DNA of 64,000 nt, taken from assembly GCA_963555705.1 (NCBI GenBank), contig OY743184.1, positions 20,945,859 to 21,009,858 of the forward strand, read 5' to 3'. The notes beneath the pieces are model-generated. The model made no database searches. It saw only the letters and a program-made list of their open reading frames with translations, and was not told where the DNA came from. Source of the DNA: Ligustrum vulgare. Lineage: Eukaryota; Streptophyta; Magnoliopsida; Lamiales; Oleaceae. Position numbers and translations under genes: made by a program. This document shows, piece after piece, positions 11,076 to 23,112 of this stretch. The stretch's first letter is position 1; the number at the start of each line of letters is the position of its first letter.

Positions 11076-11325
11076 TAGGGATGGCAAAAAAAACTCAACA
11101 TACTTGAGACCCGTAGGGACCTGATCCCATTAGGGGTGACCCACCCAGAAAATTCGGGTCCGCGGGCAAGGTCAGGGTGGCTTCTCCACCCCCGTGGTCG
11201 CCCTGAACTTGCCCTATGACCTGATTTTTTTTTCCCATTTTCCCTATTAAAAAATATAAATGGGCAATAAATGGGTCGGAAGGGTCACCCCAACCCGCCC
11301 CAAACCCGACCCATTGTCATCCCTA
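11076..11325. mobile_element. hAT-type non-autonomous element (250 bp)
   Basis: Terminal inverted repeats TAGGGATGGCAA and TTGTCATCCCTA bound a segment without coding capacity but rich in GGGTC/GACCC motifs. The flanking 8-mers AAAACCCC and ATATCCCC match at six of eight positions, as expected for an aged 8-bp hAT target duplication. The larger element at 17055-19236 has the same end sequence. Confidence 0.8.
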
Positions 11326-11333
11326 ATATCCCC

Positions 11334-12390
11334 ATATCTTACCCATCTACCACACCTAATCAGCCCTAATAGGTGTATCTGATCCAAACTCTTTCCCGTA
11401 GACGTGGTCCTCAATTCCACTCGAAATGGAAAAATTAGCGGCATCTCCTCCTCCTCTCCCATTGTTTTCTGCTACACCTACCCTCTCAGACCACCACCAG
11501 TCGACTCATACACCGAAGGAGCTCAATCTGATTGATTGATTTCAAAAAATTTGGTTATATCTTCCCTTTTCCATTGGTGGTGATGAGGCGGCTGGTGTGT
11601 TCATTTTCCCTCCAACGACCTCCCTCTCCTCCCCTCTTCCGACGGCCTACCTACAAGAATCGTCGAGAGTGAAGACTGGCATCATGCCAGGGCTGCTACT
11701 GTTCGAAGACGAACACAATAGTTGTAGGCAGCGCAACCGCCTTGGTAACACCAGAGAGTGATGATGTTCTTCTGTTATTCTTTCTTCTTTATTTTTTTGT
11801 TTGATATCTCCAAAATGGGTGCTAAAGATCAATGCGTGTGGTGGTGTGTGCGGTGGCTTGTGGTGATGTGTATAGTGGCTTAAGGGTACTGATCTGTGCA
11901 GATCTATGTGTGTGTGTCGGTTGTGGTTAGTTTGCAATGGTGGGGATGGAAGTGAAGTGGTGCAGTTTGTGGCGCATCGGAGATGGTGGTAGCTGTTTGG
12001 ATGTGATTAGTTGAAGTGGTGGTAGTGGGTTGCAATGGTGATTGTCGTGTTGGTAGGTTGTGGTGTATGGATTTTTTAGCGCGTGGAGGTAGCGATGGTG
12101 ATGATGGAGGTTACGGTGCGTGGAGGAGGCTGTGGTGATGATGGAGGTTACGGTCACGGTCGCATTAATTAAGTTACATGTGACAATTAATCTAATCACA
12201 GATAATTCATTGAACCACCTATTTGATGCATTATGTCACAAGTAGCACTTTGAATGCTCATGTCACATTTGATGTATTAGGTCATAAGTCATATGTGATG
12301 CATTAGGTCACAGGTCACAATTCAAATGTTTAGGTATCAAGTCACATTTGATGCATTAATTCACAGGTTGTTCAAAGATGTTCAGGTCAC
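11334..12390. repeat. GTG-rich low-complexity DNA and GTCAC-motif repeats
   Basis: From about 11570 to 12180 the plus strand is dominated by GTGGTG-like runs. From about 12190 to 12390 loosely repeated units built on TTTGATGCATTAGGTCACA recur. The same texture resumes at 15911, after the solo LTR, so both halves were once continuous. Open frames here are low-complexity His/Pro/Thr strings and not credible genes. Confidence 0.65.
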
Positions 12391-13109
12391 TGATGCGTGT
12401 CGCGATGCACCAAAATAATAAATAATTTCCTTGTTCACTATTACTAAAAATGTAGCAATGGAAGCAAGGGTCGATCCCACAAGGAACGGGAACTAACTTA
12501 GTGTCATGTCAATTAGAATCGTAAAGGGGGGTTTTGTTTTGAGTTGTTTGTAAATGATTTAACTAATAAAATAAAGCAATTAAAATGATGGGAATAAATA
12601 TCAAATGTTGATGAGTCCTAGTTCTCAGGTTCAGTTGTATTCTATCACAATGTTATCACTTTCCAAGTAACGCGAGTTCAATTTCTTCTTTGATTTATCA
12701 CCCGTAAATAGTTAATAAGCTCTAATCATTCCTATTCTCCCTTAGTTGCATTTAATTAGAATAAGCTCTCTAATCAAACATTAGCCATTGAATAATCTAA
12801 AACAAGCTCTTTAGATTTAAGACAACAACTATATAATGGTTGAGAAGAATTAGGGTGAATTAGATTATCAATCACACAAGCTCGTGACAATTAACCTAAG
12901 TTGGAATTCTCTATGAAAATATTAAATTTCCACTTGCTACTATAATTTGAACAAAAAGACAATTACGGATCCAATCATTCAAAATAGCAAATCTCAATAC
13001 AACAAATTAAATGATAAGGCCTTAATCAAGTAAAGAATTGCATTTATTGAATTAAAAGCGCATAAGAATCCAACAAATCAAAGTAAAGAATTTAGAACTA
13101 CGTTACTAG

Positions 13110-15552
13110 TTAACAGTTAGCAATGCCAAATGAAACAAAACACAGGAGCCAAGATTAATTGATAAACTCCTTTTGATCGACAATATTTCGAAAAATTGAA
13201 ATACTCACAGCTATTACAAAAGCTTTGAAAACAAGAAAAAACTTTAACATGAGAAACTATTTACTAGGAGAAGAAAAAAAGTCCTAGCCAACAACATTTA
13301 GAAACAAACATAAACATGAGTAATCAATAAAACAAAATGGCATGAAGCATCAATTTAATACCATCAACTGTATATTTGCATAAAACAACTAGCTAAATTT
13401 GTGATTAATTATAGATTATGATAGAAGAAAATATGTTCAAGGAAGTTATGTGAGGATGATATTGATTATTAGTGAAAAAATTAAACTGGGTCAAAAATAA
13501 AAAGTAATGTGTCCACTTTCGACCAAGAGCATATTACAGAAAATCTCAAAAATAATGTGGTGGTCAAATTTTGAAGGTAAAAAATCTGAACACTTCAAAA
13601 TAAACTATAATCTTGTTCATCATATAAAAATGTCTTCATGGTTTGAACCACCTAATTAATGCTGATTTTATCATGTTTGATTATACCCTTACAACTCCAG
13701 GTGTGAAATTACGTGTGAACACAATAACTAATCGAACCGAAACCATTCGATTTTCCGCTTGAATGGAACAAAATCGAAAGTGTCGATTCCTTCAATAACC
13801 GAATCGATATTCAAAAAAATATGTCAAACTGGTAATGCATCATCAAACTTTACAATTTAAGAAGCACGTTGAACTAAGAAAAAAAATTATATAGATAGTC
13901 AAACATACAAAACTTTAATAGGAAAAATACCTTTACAAGAATGGTACTATTTTGCACAAAAAAAGTGCCAATATCTTTGTGTGGTGAAAGGTTGGCAGGT
14001 TTCGAAACAAGTTTCTCTTCCACTCCACTAATTTTTGGACATATATTTTTCAAAGTGAAATATAGACTTCATTTATGATTTTTTGACGAGCCAAATTTTA
14101 CTGTATAAAAATATTATGAATTTTCTCTTTTAATTAATTTAAATGTATAAACATTTTTTTAATTAAAATTCTTCCTTACATGTCCAAAATGTGCCACTCT
14201 AACATATATTTTCGACCAATCCGTCAAATTCAAGTTCCACGAGACATAAATCTTGTGGAAGTGCTAAAATGGTGATTAAACTTTAACTTCTTAGCCCAAT
14301 GATGTCAACCCAACAAATTCTGGTGGTCCAATTTCCGAATTCTGCAACCCGGCTGCCCATTTACTTCATGTGTAATCTCGCATTTTGTAAACACGAATTC
14401 TGCCTAATTTAGTTAGATGGTGGAGATGAAGCCTGATGGAATGCTGGTGGCCGTTGAATGTAAGTCTTCTTTTGACTAGGCTTAAATTCCTTAGGATGCC
14501 TCTTTTTTGGATCCTTCTATTAGACTCTTCATTTCTTTCTCTCATTTTTTGATTTTTCTCTTTGAAGATCCTCTGGTTCTTCTTCTTCTTTGTTCCAAAA
14601 TTTCCTTGGTGGGGTTTGGAGCGATATATGGTTTTGTTCAGTGTATGATGAACAGTAATTTCCTAGGTTACTTGGTGTGATCTATTGAGAGAAAAGTTTA
14701 GAGTGGTTGGGTCTGAGGGCGAGTTTCTTGAATATGTAAAGGTTTTGTATCATTTGTACGCTGGTGAATCATTATCTAGTGGATTTAGAGCAAAATCCCA
14801 ATTTGTGGTTGCTCAAACAGGTGACGTAGGCTTTGCCGAAAAATCCTGGCCTTCTGGCAAAACAAATCATGATGTTCTTATATTTTCTTACAAGTTTTGT
14901 GGTTACGCTGTGGTTAAATTTACCAACTGGTAACAAAGCAATTGATGGATCATTGTGGTTAAAAACCCTATATCTTCATGAGTCTTGAAATTTAAGGGGT
15001 ATTTTGTAACCCACTTGATGTGATATTAAACAGATCTAGTTTTCAGTGTTTTATATTTTGTGATCTGTATCTTTGGTAACGATTTCTGACCTTTTATGGT
15101 TTCATAATTCATTACTTGAATTGTGTATCTTGGATCTCATGTTTGAAACTGCTTAGATCTTCCTTTGTCTAGGTTTCATGCAAGAACCCTAAAATATGAG
15201 GGGACTGAATTTTGTTTCTTCAAGATTATATTATTCTACACTGATTTCTTATAACTGCTAGTATTTCTCTTGATAACAGTAATTTTCTGTATAAAGTTAC
15301 TTTTTGTAAGCACTCATAAATCTGCTACCCTGCTATCCCAAATTTTCGAATTTTCTGAAAATCAAACAGTCATTTTATTTTTTGAAATTTACTGGTTCTT
15401 CATTTTTCAAGTTTTTTAAAGGAGAAAAACCAGTATAGGAATCACAAAGGTTGACTTTAAAATTTGGACTTGAAAAGGTGATTTTAATATTTGGAGTCAA
15501 AAAATGAAAGCCTTACTATTACAACAAAGATGTGCAAAAACTTTAGAAAAGT
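13110..15552 (+). repeat. Recipient copy of the 2,443-bp duplication
   Basis: It is identical to 3570-6012 except at 14908 and 14968. It includes a complete copia LTR (14262-14925) and the truncated start of gag. It lies inside the solo LTR without terminal inverted repeats or an evident target duplication. The copy starts in DNA outside the copia element, so it was made at DNA level and not through the element's RNA. Confidence 0.95.
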
Positions 15553-15722
15553 TACAGCCGTAAGTTTTCCTTTACGGCCGTAACATGGTTTCTGCTCATT
15601 TTTCACCCTTTGAAGGTTACGGCCGTAAATTCTCCTTTACGGCCGTAAACGTGTTTCTGCTGATTTCTCTTAACACGGTTAACACTCTTACGGTTGTGAC
15701 TGTGCAACCTTACGGCCGTAAC
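15553..15722. repeat. TTACGGCCGTAA palindrome array
   Basis: Four perfect copies of the 12-bp palindrome lie at 15572-15583, 15617-15628, 15637-15648 and 15710-15721. Degenerate copies lie at the left edge (TTACAGCCGTAA, from 15552) and near 15690. They are in the solo LTR, immediately beside the duplication junction. Confidence 0.9.
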
Positions 15723-15915
15723 TTTATTTGCGCCTAAGTCCCCAAACTTCAGTTTTGAGTGCATTTTGATCCTTTTTTCTTCTTTTCTCTTCTTTTATGA
15801 TCATATACAATATAAAACATAAAATGCATTAATAATACTTATATAGAATCACATTATTGCTTATTCAAGGATATAAGTGCATAAAATAAACGTAAATATC
15901 ACACTTATCAGTCAC

Positions 15916-16613
15916 TAGTCACTTGCCACACTTTATACGTCAAACAGATTTCATATGCTCAGATATTCCTTTTTGTTTTCACTGATTACAAGTTATAGAT
16001 TCAAGTTCACATGTCATAATTTATATGTTGCTGGTCACAAATAACAATTCACAGGTGACAAGTCATTTTTTTATTGGTCATCTCAATTTCAATCGATTAC
16101 AGATCTTAAAGAATTAGTTACACTTAATAGTTCAAATCTTCTTTTTTTGGATTCTCAATTCTGCATTTATTATTTTATTTTTTAGGATTTAATTGGTTGA
16201 GTTTGTTGATTTTTGGGTGAAGGAGTGTGTGGAGGAGGCAGCAGTGATAATTAGGAGGCACCGTAGCGGTGCATCAAGATGGTGGTGCTGGTGGTGGTAG
16301 GTGCGTGGTGGTGACAATAAGTCAAAGATGGTATATGATTGTGGTGGTGCACAAAAGATGATGTGATGGTGGTGTGATAACGACAGAGATGGCAGTGGTG
16401 GTGCTATTGATGGTTAGGCGGTGAGGCAGGTGGTGGTTATGATGTTGCATGGTGACGATGTGCATTGTTATATATAATCTAATGTGGGATGAGATGAGAT
16501 GGGATTGACTAGGATGGATTAGGGTAGGGTGGGATGGGATGGGATGGGATGGGTAATTAATATAATATATTAATTATTTTATTTATAACTTGATGTATGA
16601 AGTTTTAAACTTA
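15916..16613. repeat. GTCAC/GTG-rich low-complexity DNA with G-tract run
   Basis: This continues the flank interrupted by the solo LTR: GTCAC-bearing units to about 16090, then GTGGTGG runs at 16220-16450. At about 16515-16552 the plus strand has seven tracts of three G separated by one or two bases, a strong potential G-quadruplex. Confidence 0.7.
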
Positions 16614-16924
16614 TACTAACTCCGTCCTATAAAGATAGGATTGTAGACTATTTTCGTCCGTCTCACAAAGATAGATCACTTACTATAATGAGCATGTATT
16701 TAATTTTTCATTTCTTCATATACCCCAAATTAATGTACCTTGATAGTTAATTTCAATGTCAATTTAATGACATGTAGTTTGAATGAATTAATGAGTCTTT
16801 GAAATTAACATAAGGGCATATGTGGAAAAGTATAGATAAATTTATTATTTCAACTATATTAACTACCATTTCTTAATCTGTGTGAAAATGGGAACAAGTC
16901 TATCTTTGTGGAATGGAGGTAGTA
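16614..16924. mobile_element. Stowaway-like MITE
   Basis: The ends TACTAACTCCGTCCTATAAAG and, inverted, TACTACCTCCATTCCACAAAG match at most positions and carry the CTCCGTCC-type Stowaway (Tc1/mariner) terminus. TA flanks both sides. No coding capacity. Length is about 311 bp. Confidence 0.8.
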
Positions 16925-17054
16925 TATCTTTATATTTGAAATGTGGTATTGTAACAACATGATTAATGTATTTTTCCTATTATTTTTTTAAAACTTGGGC
17001 CATCTATTGTGTAATTGTACTATGCTGCAGCCCAGTACATGCATACATTAGATC

Positions 17055-17492
17055 TAGGGATGAACAATAATATTCCACGAACCCGCAACTCATTGGGTAC
17101 CCTACACAAATGGGTAGAAATTACCGGACCCAATGAGTTTGTAGGTAGGGTATGGGTGTAATTTTAGAAACCCTACATGGATATGAGTAGGGTATGAGTA
17201 TTGTAGAAAAATCCATACCTAACCCATATATCCATTAATTTTAAAAAAAAAAAAAAAAAAAAATTATTGTATTTAAATTTTAACAGTATAGAATTTTGAA
17301 CAAGCGGATTCTTTGTTACTTGCTTATTTTTGGACAATTGAGATCTATTTATTTTTGGACAATGGATGTTATCATACTTTTACTTCATTTTGATATTTTT
17401 ATGTTACGCAAGAATTGTTAATTAGTATATTACATGTGAAATTCATGAAAAATTTATAATTGGATACTTATATTGTTGTTGAACAAGTATTC

Positions 17493-17525
<33 letters not shown>

Positions 17526-19236
17526 GCATTACCAATGCCAAAAAAAATAAAAATAAAAAAATTATTAAAATTAAAATACGTGACGGGTTTTAAATGGGTA
17601 TAAAAATATGCCGTACTCTATCCGTACCCTATCCGCACCCGACCTGCTACTTTTAAGTGAATATATGGGTAGGGTATGGATATTATAAATATTTAGTGGG
17701 CATGGTAAGGATTTCTCAAACCCGATCCATATCATACCCACTATCTAGAAATCACCAACTGGGAAATTTGTGAAAAGATGAAAAGTCCTAGTGATAAACA
17801 AAACGGTGCAATGAATTTTACAAAATAGAGTCACCAAAGAAGGCAGGTATGGATTGATTCCCATCCATGTGGTGGATGTGGATCCTTGCTATTCCTCATG
17901 GTGAATGCGTGTTTAGCCACTACTCCATTAGATAAGGATATTCGTTTAATTCGGTCAATCATGAAACAATAAATTAAAGTCAACTACTTTTTCTGCTAGC
18001 TCTATTTCAGTACTGTTTGACAAATTGGGTCAAATTTATTTTTAACAAAACCACCGTTCGGTAACTTGAGTTTTTATATTTATACATAAACATGTTTATA
18101 AATTACGTAATTTTTCAATTTTTTTTTAATCGTACATATTTTTTCTCTCTAATTTTCAATCACTAATTTTTACCTTAAAATAAAAAAAATAAATCAATTT
18201 ATAAACCAAACAGTGTTACTTAATTATTTCAATTTTTTTTTTTCGTCTTTTCCAAAAAGTCTAAGGCTGCATTTGATAGCAAAGGTGAAATTTGAGTGGA
18301 AAAAAAAATTCAGGAAATTAAATTCCACGTAATTTGAATTATAATGTGTTTGATAGGTTTAATTTTTTAGGTGGAAAAATTGAGAAATTTTTCAATTTTT
18401 GTTATTGGATTGACTATTTTTCATGGTAAATAAAGCAAAATTTAGCTATTTTAATAAATTAAGAAATGATTTCCATGGAAAAAGTAGGCAATCAAATGTA
18501 GCCTAAATAGATTATAAGAACAAGATGTTACATTGTTTGTCTCTCTACTAACAACACATAGCATGAAACAATTTCGCACTGTTCTTAACTTGGTTTGGGC
18601 TAGACGGGAATTGGAACTTTTCATCTCAAGATAACAATAATACTCATGGATTCGATATCCGTTGAAAAAGTCGATACAAACGTGTAAGGATTACTTGACT
18701 AAATGGGTTTTCGAGTCGGGTATGAAGGTAAATTTAAAAATCCGACATGGATATGGGTCGAGTTTAAATTTTTCTACAAAATCCACGACCCGCCTACCTG
18801 TTTGTTGTATTAAAAAAAAAAGCATTTAAATGGCACAAAGACAAGTTACAATTCACAAACTTATTCTCTCTTATTCTCCCAAACAAAACCGCACTCTATC
18901 TCCAAAAATTTTGTGTTCTCTTTCCCAAGTTTTTCACTTCTCTTCAAGATCTTCCATTCTTTCAGCTAATTATTTGTTAGTTTGTTTTCTTTAAATATGC
19001 TAATTACTTCTTGTTAATTTGTCATGTTTACCTTCAATTCTTTTCATTAAAAAAATTTACGAAATGAAAAAAGAAAAAAATTAAAAATTAAATGCGTGTT
19101 TAGTATGGAATCATATCTGCCTTCGACCCACTTCAATAAGGTGGGTATATATATAGGTATAGTATAGAGGCTAAAAATTCATAGTGAGTAGGGTATGAGT
19201 TTATCAAAATCCATAACCTATCTATTGTCATCCCTA
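17055..19236. mobile_element. hAT-type non-autonomous element (2.2 kb)
   Basis: Left end TAGGGATGAACAATA pairs with right end TATTGTCATCCCTA. Flanking 8-mers ATTAGATC and ATTTCATC agree at six positions. The interior has repeated GGGTA/TACCC motifs, an A-run, a (TA)n(CA)n tract near 17497-17525 and no transposase frame. It shares its ends with the 250-bp element at 11076-11325. A Tourist MITE is nested within. Confidence 0.75.
18265..18503. mobile_element. Tourist/Harbinger-like MITE
   Basis: Inverted ends GGCTGCATTTGATAGC and GGCTACATTTGATTGC, with a TAA target duplication at 18262-18264 and 18504-18506. The interior is AT-rich and non-coding. It lies inside the 17055-19236 element. Confidence 0.82.
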
Positions 19237-19239
19237 ATT

Positions 19240-19679
19240 TCATCCACCCTTCAAATAGTACACGACTTGACTCGTTCCAAATTTCTTTAAAATCAATTGG
19301 AGCTACAATCAAGTTTCAAACCTACAAAGTATTTAACTTTTAATTGTTAACTTTTAATAACGATTAAAACTCGTGAAAGTCAATCAATTGTTTGAACTTC
19401 TAATTTACACCAAAAGATATTTCAAAAGATAGATGGATGCCATTAAGGTTCTTTATTGAGTTGGACAAGCAATGGATAAAATGGACGTATTCACCAAGCT
19501 TTAGTAGAAGCAACTTGTTTACAAATCCTATTGGAGTCTCAATTTGAAACAAATCCACTTTGGATTATAAAGTTGTTTATAATTTTATAATTCCTTAACC
19601 ATATTTGATCCATATTTATTAACATTCAAATCACTTTATATCTATACATTTCATGCGATCCACAATTCTACTTAGATTT
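19240..19679 (+). other. No gene seen
   Basis: AT-rich DNA between the hAT element and the gypsy LTR. I see no element end, RNA gene or credible frame. Confidence 0.55.
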
Positions 19680-20063
19680 TGATGTAGGCGGAACGTGTAT
19701 GAAAAGAAATAATAACAACTCAAGATCGTTGATTCAAAAGAATACTGAAATGAATTGCATAAAATTGGCAAAACTCCAAGTAAACCCTAGCCCTTAAAGC
19801 GAGAAATAAAGAAAAGACGAAAATGGACATAATAACTCAAAGAATCCCGTTTTAGCTGTCTAGAAGATTTCAAAAGTCCAAAATCCATAATCAATAGTGG
19901 CAAAGTAACTTGTCCAATCTAGCTCGTTGAGACGATTCCGAAAACATATTATGAGCTAAAATATGAGCCTATATGCGAATTCTATGCCTATTTCTTTGAA
20001 AACTTTGAAACCGAACGATCCCAATCGTCCAAATAAGCCCGTGCTCGATTCTCAACTCCATCA
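19680..20063 (-). repeat. gypsy-1 3' LTR
   Basis: On the minus strand it begins TGATGGAGTTGAG and ends CGTTCCGCCTACATCA, aligning with 27239-27679. The last integrase frame (20335-19988) reads into it. The 5' LTR has a T18 expansion near 27597 and an extra stretch at about 27330-27390 not found here. Confidence 0.85.
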
Positions 20064-21180
20064 TCCTCCCGGGGGTCGAGAAGATTCACCCTCAAATCTA
20101 AAGGGGTGTCATCATCAGAAGAGTTGTCACCAACATAAGGAACCAAGTGCTTAACATTGAAGACGTCCGAGGTGCGAATGTGACTGGGAAGCTTCAGATG
20201 ATAAGCATTTGGGTTGATCTTCTCCACAATTTCCAACGAACCTATCTTGCTAGAAGAGAGCTTGTTATATTCATGAGCTAGGTAACTGCCTTTAGTGAAG
20301 ACTTCCCATACAAAATCCCCAACATCAAACTCCAAGTGTCGTCGATGAAGATCAAAGGCTTCTTTGTAACGCTGAGACGCGTCTGATAAATTCAGGTGAG
20401 TTAACTAATGAACCTGCCATAGAGAGTCAACAAAATCAACTGCACCCCCATGAAGACGGGTGCGTGATGGTAGGGTAAGCATGTTGACAGGACCACGAGG
20501 CACAACCGAGTACACAATTTGAAAAGGACAAAACTAGTGCTCCGATTAACAGCAGAATTGTGAGCAAACTCAGCTTGGCTCAACTGCATATCCCATGTAC
20601 GCACATTTTCCCCCACCTAACAACGTAACAGATTGCCTAAGGAATGATTAACAACTTCGGTATGCCCGTCCTTTTGAGGATGATAGGAAATACTAAAGTT
20701 CAGCGAAGTATTAACCATGTGCCATAGGCTACGCCAAAAATGACTCAAGAAATGAGTATCATGATCGGAGATAATAGATGAAGGAAGGCCATGTAAATGA
20801 TATACCTCGCGGAAGAATAATTGGGCAACATTAACCGCGTCTGCGGTTTCTTGCACGAAATAAAGTGAGCTATCTTGGAGAAAGGGTCAACAAGTACAAA
20901 GATGGAGTCACTCCCACGTTTAGTTCGGGGCAGTCCCCAAAAAATTCCATACTAATATCAACCCAAGGCTGTGTAGGAATAGGTAATGGAAGGTAAAAAT
21001 CGGCGTTCGTCGTTGTCCCCTTAGACAAGTGGCACACACGACAATGCGCTACATAACGTCCAACGTCCCGATGGATACTTGGCCAAAAGAAAGAGCATTA
21101 CACCAACTCAATTGTCCGATCATGACCCACATGACCTCCACCATGCAATTCACTGATAATCTTTAGCCGAATACTACAAT
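20064..21180 (-). pseudogene. gypsy-1 integrase, broken
   Basis: Segments in several frames read in order. The zinc-binding part is at about 21180-21010 (ISELHGGGHVGHDRTI, then CRVCHLSKG). The core follows ([20 protein letters not shown], with the second Asp, and SYHPQKDGHTEVVN, with the Glu), at 20856-20617. Then comes AEFAHNSAVNRSTSF at 20616-20401, and a C-terminal domain FDVGDFVWEV to DVFNVKHLVPY at 20335-19988. The first catalytic Asp region near 20950 is split by stops. Chromovirus integrases often end in a chromodomain; none is evident here. Confidence 0.88.
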
Positions 21181-21410
21181 TTGAGATTCACAGCTGCACA
21201 CCTCGAAATAAGAACCCATATGACTGCACAAAATCAAGCTCAGACCCAGATTGTAGGAGCGCAAACACCTTGGAGAATAATAGTAAGTTCTCGATAAGTG
21301 TCAAAATCTGGTACAAAAACATGCAAATCAACCAATAGAGCATGTCGCCGACTCGGCGCATCAACCACTTTCTTACTAGCACCAGATTTATGCCGAATGA
21401 CGTAGGTAAA

Positions 21411-22720
21411 CTACTGGAGGTAAGCTAACCAAGAAGCATGTATGGCGGAAACTGAATCCTGAGTTACCAAATGCTTTAATGCCTTATGATCAGTAAACAA
21501 AATAAACTCCTTCTGAAATAGATAATGGCACCAATGTCGGACCGCCTGAACAATGGTATAAAACCTAACATCATATGTGCTATAACGACTACGAGATCCA
21601 TTCAACTTCTCACCAAAGTAAGAAAGAGGACGTCCATTCTTGCTCAAAACACCTCTAATACCAACCTTAGTCACATCGCAGTGAAGCTCAAAAGGAAGAA
21701 AAAAGTCCGGTAACCCAAGTAGAGGGGCAGTCGTCAACTTATGCTTGATACACTGAAATGCCTCATCAGGTGCAAGAGTCCAAGTGAAAGAAGTACCTTT
21801 CATACAATCAGTTATAGGAGCTATAATGGAGCTAAAGTGAGGGATGAAATAATGATAAAATGAGGCCAATCTAAGAAAACTGCGAGACTCGGTCATAGTG
21901 TGAGGCGTTATCCAGTCACACACAGCCGCGACCTTCGCGGTGTCTATGCCAATACCAGATACTGAAATCTTGAATCCTAAGAAAAGAATCTGGTCAGTAA
22001 GAAAAGTACATTTCTGTGGCGCTGCATAGAAAGATTCAGCCCGAAGTATCAACAAAACAGAGCACAAATGCTGGAGATGTTCATCCATGGATTTACTGTA
22101 AATCAAAATATCGTCGAAGTAGACGACAACAAAAGTACCAATCAAAGGACGAAGTGCCTATTTTATGACCCCCATAAAGGTACTAGGAGCATTCTGAAGC
22201 CCAAAAGGCATGATCATCCATTCAAATAACCCCTCATGCATTTTGAACACAGTTTTCCACTCATCCCCTGGTCGAATCCGTATTTGATGATAACCACTCT
22301 TCAGATCAAGCTTACTGAAAACTACGGCACCACTTAACTGATCCAACAAGTCATCCAAAAGCGGGATAAGAAAGCAATAACGGACAGTAATTTTATTAAT
22401 TGCACGGGCATCCACACACATCCGCCAAAGACCATCCTTTTTGGGAACAAGGAGAGTCCACACAGCACATGATTAAGATTCTCATAAAGGTATCCCTGGG
22501 GAAGTAGTTCCTCTACCTGACGTCGCTGCTCCTCATGCTCACTGGGACTCATGCAATAATGAGGTCGATTGGGGAGGGCAGCCCCTGGAACGAGATCAAT
22601 CTGATGCTGGATGTCATGAAGAGGAGGTAATCCCCAAGAAGTTCAAAAGGAAATACATCGTCAAACTCAGTTAACAATGAGACGACCTGATCAGGAATAG
22701 GTGCACCCGCTGACAAATCA
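21411..22720 (-). pseudogene. gypsy-1 reverse transcriptase and RNase H
   Basis: The RT begins with the linker [13 protein letters not shown] (about 22680), then [36 protein letters not shown] and [12 protein letters not shown]. It continues in the next frame with VVVYFDDILIYSKS, where the catalytic pair of Asp is intact. RNase H follows with PFELHCDVTKVGIRGVLSK, RYSTYDVRFYTIVQAVRHW and FILFTDHKALKHL. A stop at about 22146-22157 separates the two large frames, and the N-terminal part is frameshifted near 22470. Most catalytic residues persist, so the loss of coding continuity looks moderate in age. Confidence 0.93.
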
Positions 22721-23112
22721 CATCCCACCAGTACAAAAACCACATCATGAGACAACATCTCAAGCACAAAAGGCTGCTGCAAAAGAAAGAGGATATGACT
22801 AGGGGCTGGTGAAGGTACAGCCAATCTACCACTGGATGGGTGAGGAGGTTTAGAACTGGATGGAAGAAGGACAATCTTTGCCCCATGAAACAAGAAACTA
22901 TAAGTTTTTTTACGTCCATCATGAATAGCACAGCGGTCAAACTGTTGTTTCCGACCTAACAGAATGTAACAAGCATGTATTAGCACAACATCACAGCAAA
23001 CATCATAAGTATATTTTCCACTGATAGAGATATGTAAAAGAACACAGCGATTAACAGTAATAGCGCATCCTTTTAACCACGTAAGCTGATATGGTTTGGG
23101 ATGAGCATCTAC

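Larger units (their letters stand above)
12391..15910 (-). mobile_element. Solo Ty3/gypsy LTR (Athila/Tat-like) carrying a 2.4-kb insert
   Basis: On the minus strand the element begins TGATAAGTGTGATATTTACG and ends GCGACACGCATCA. Perfect 5-bp target duplications GTCAC lie at 12386-12390 and 15911-15915. No internal region is present, so it is a solo LTR left by LTR-LTR recombination. Without the foreign insert (13110-15552) it is 1,077 bp. The TGATAAGTG start and the GGGATCGACC region near the end resemble Athila/Tat elements; the lineage is inferred from memory. Confidence 0.88.

Noticed and set aside
11647..12199. His/Thr/Pro-rich frames on the minus strand
   Set aside because: They are the complement of GTG-rich low-complexity DNA, and the two frames overlap without a common gene structure.
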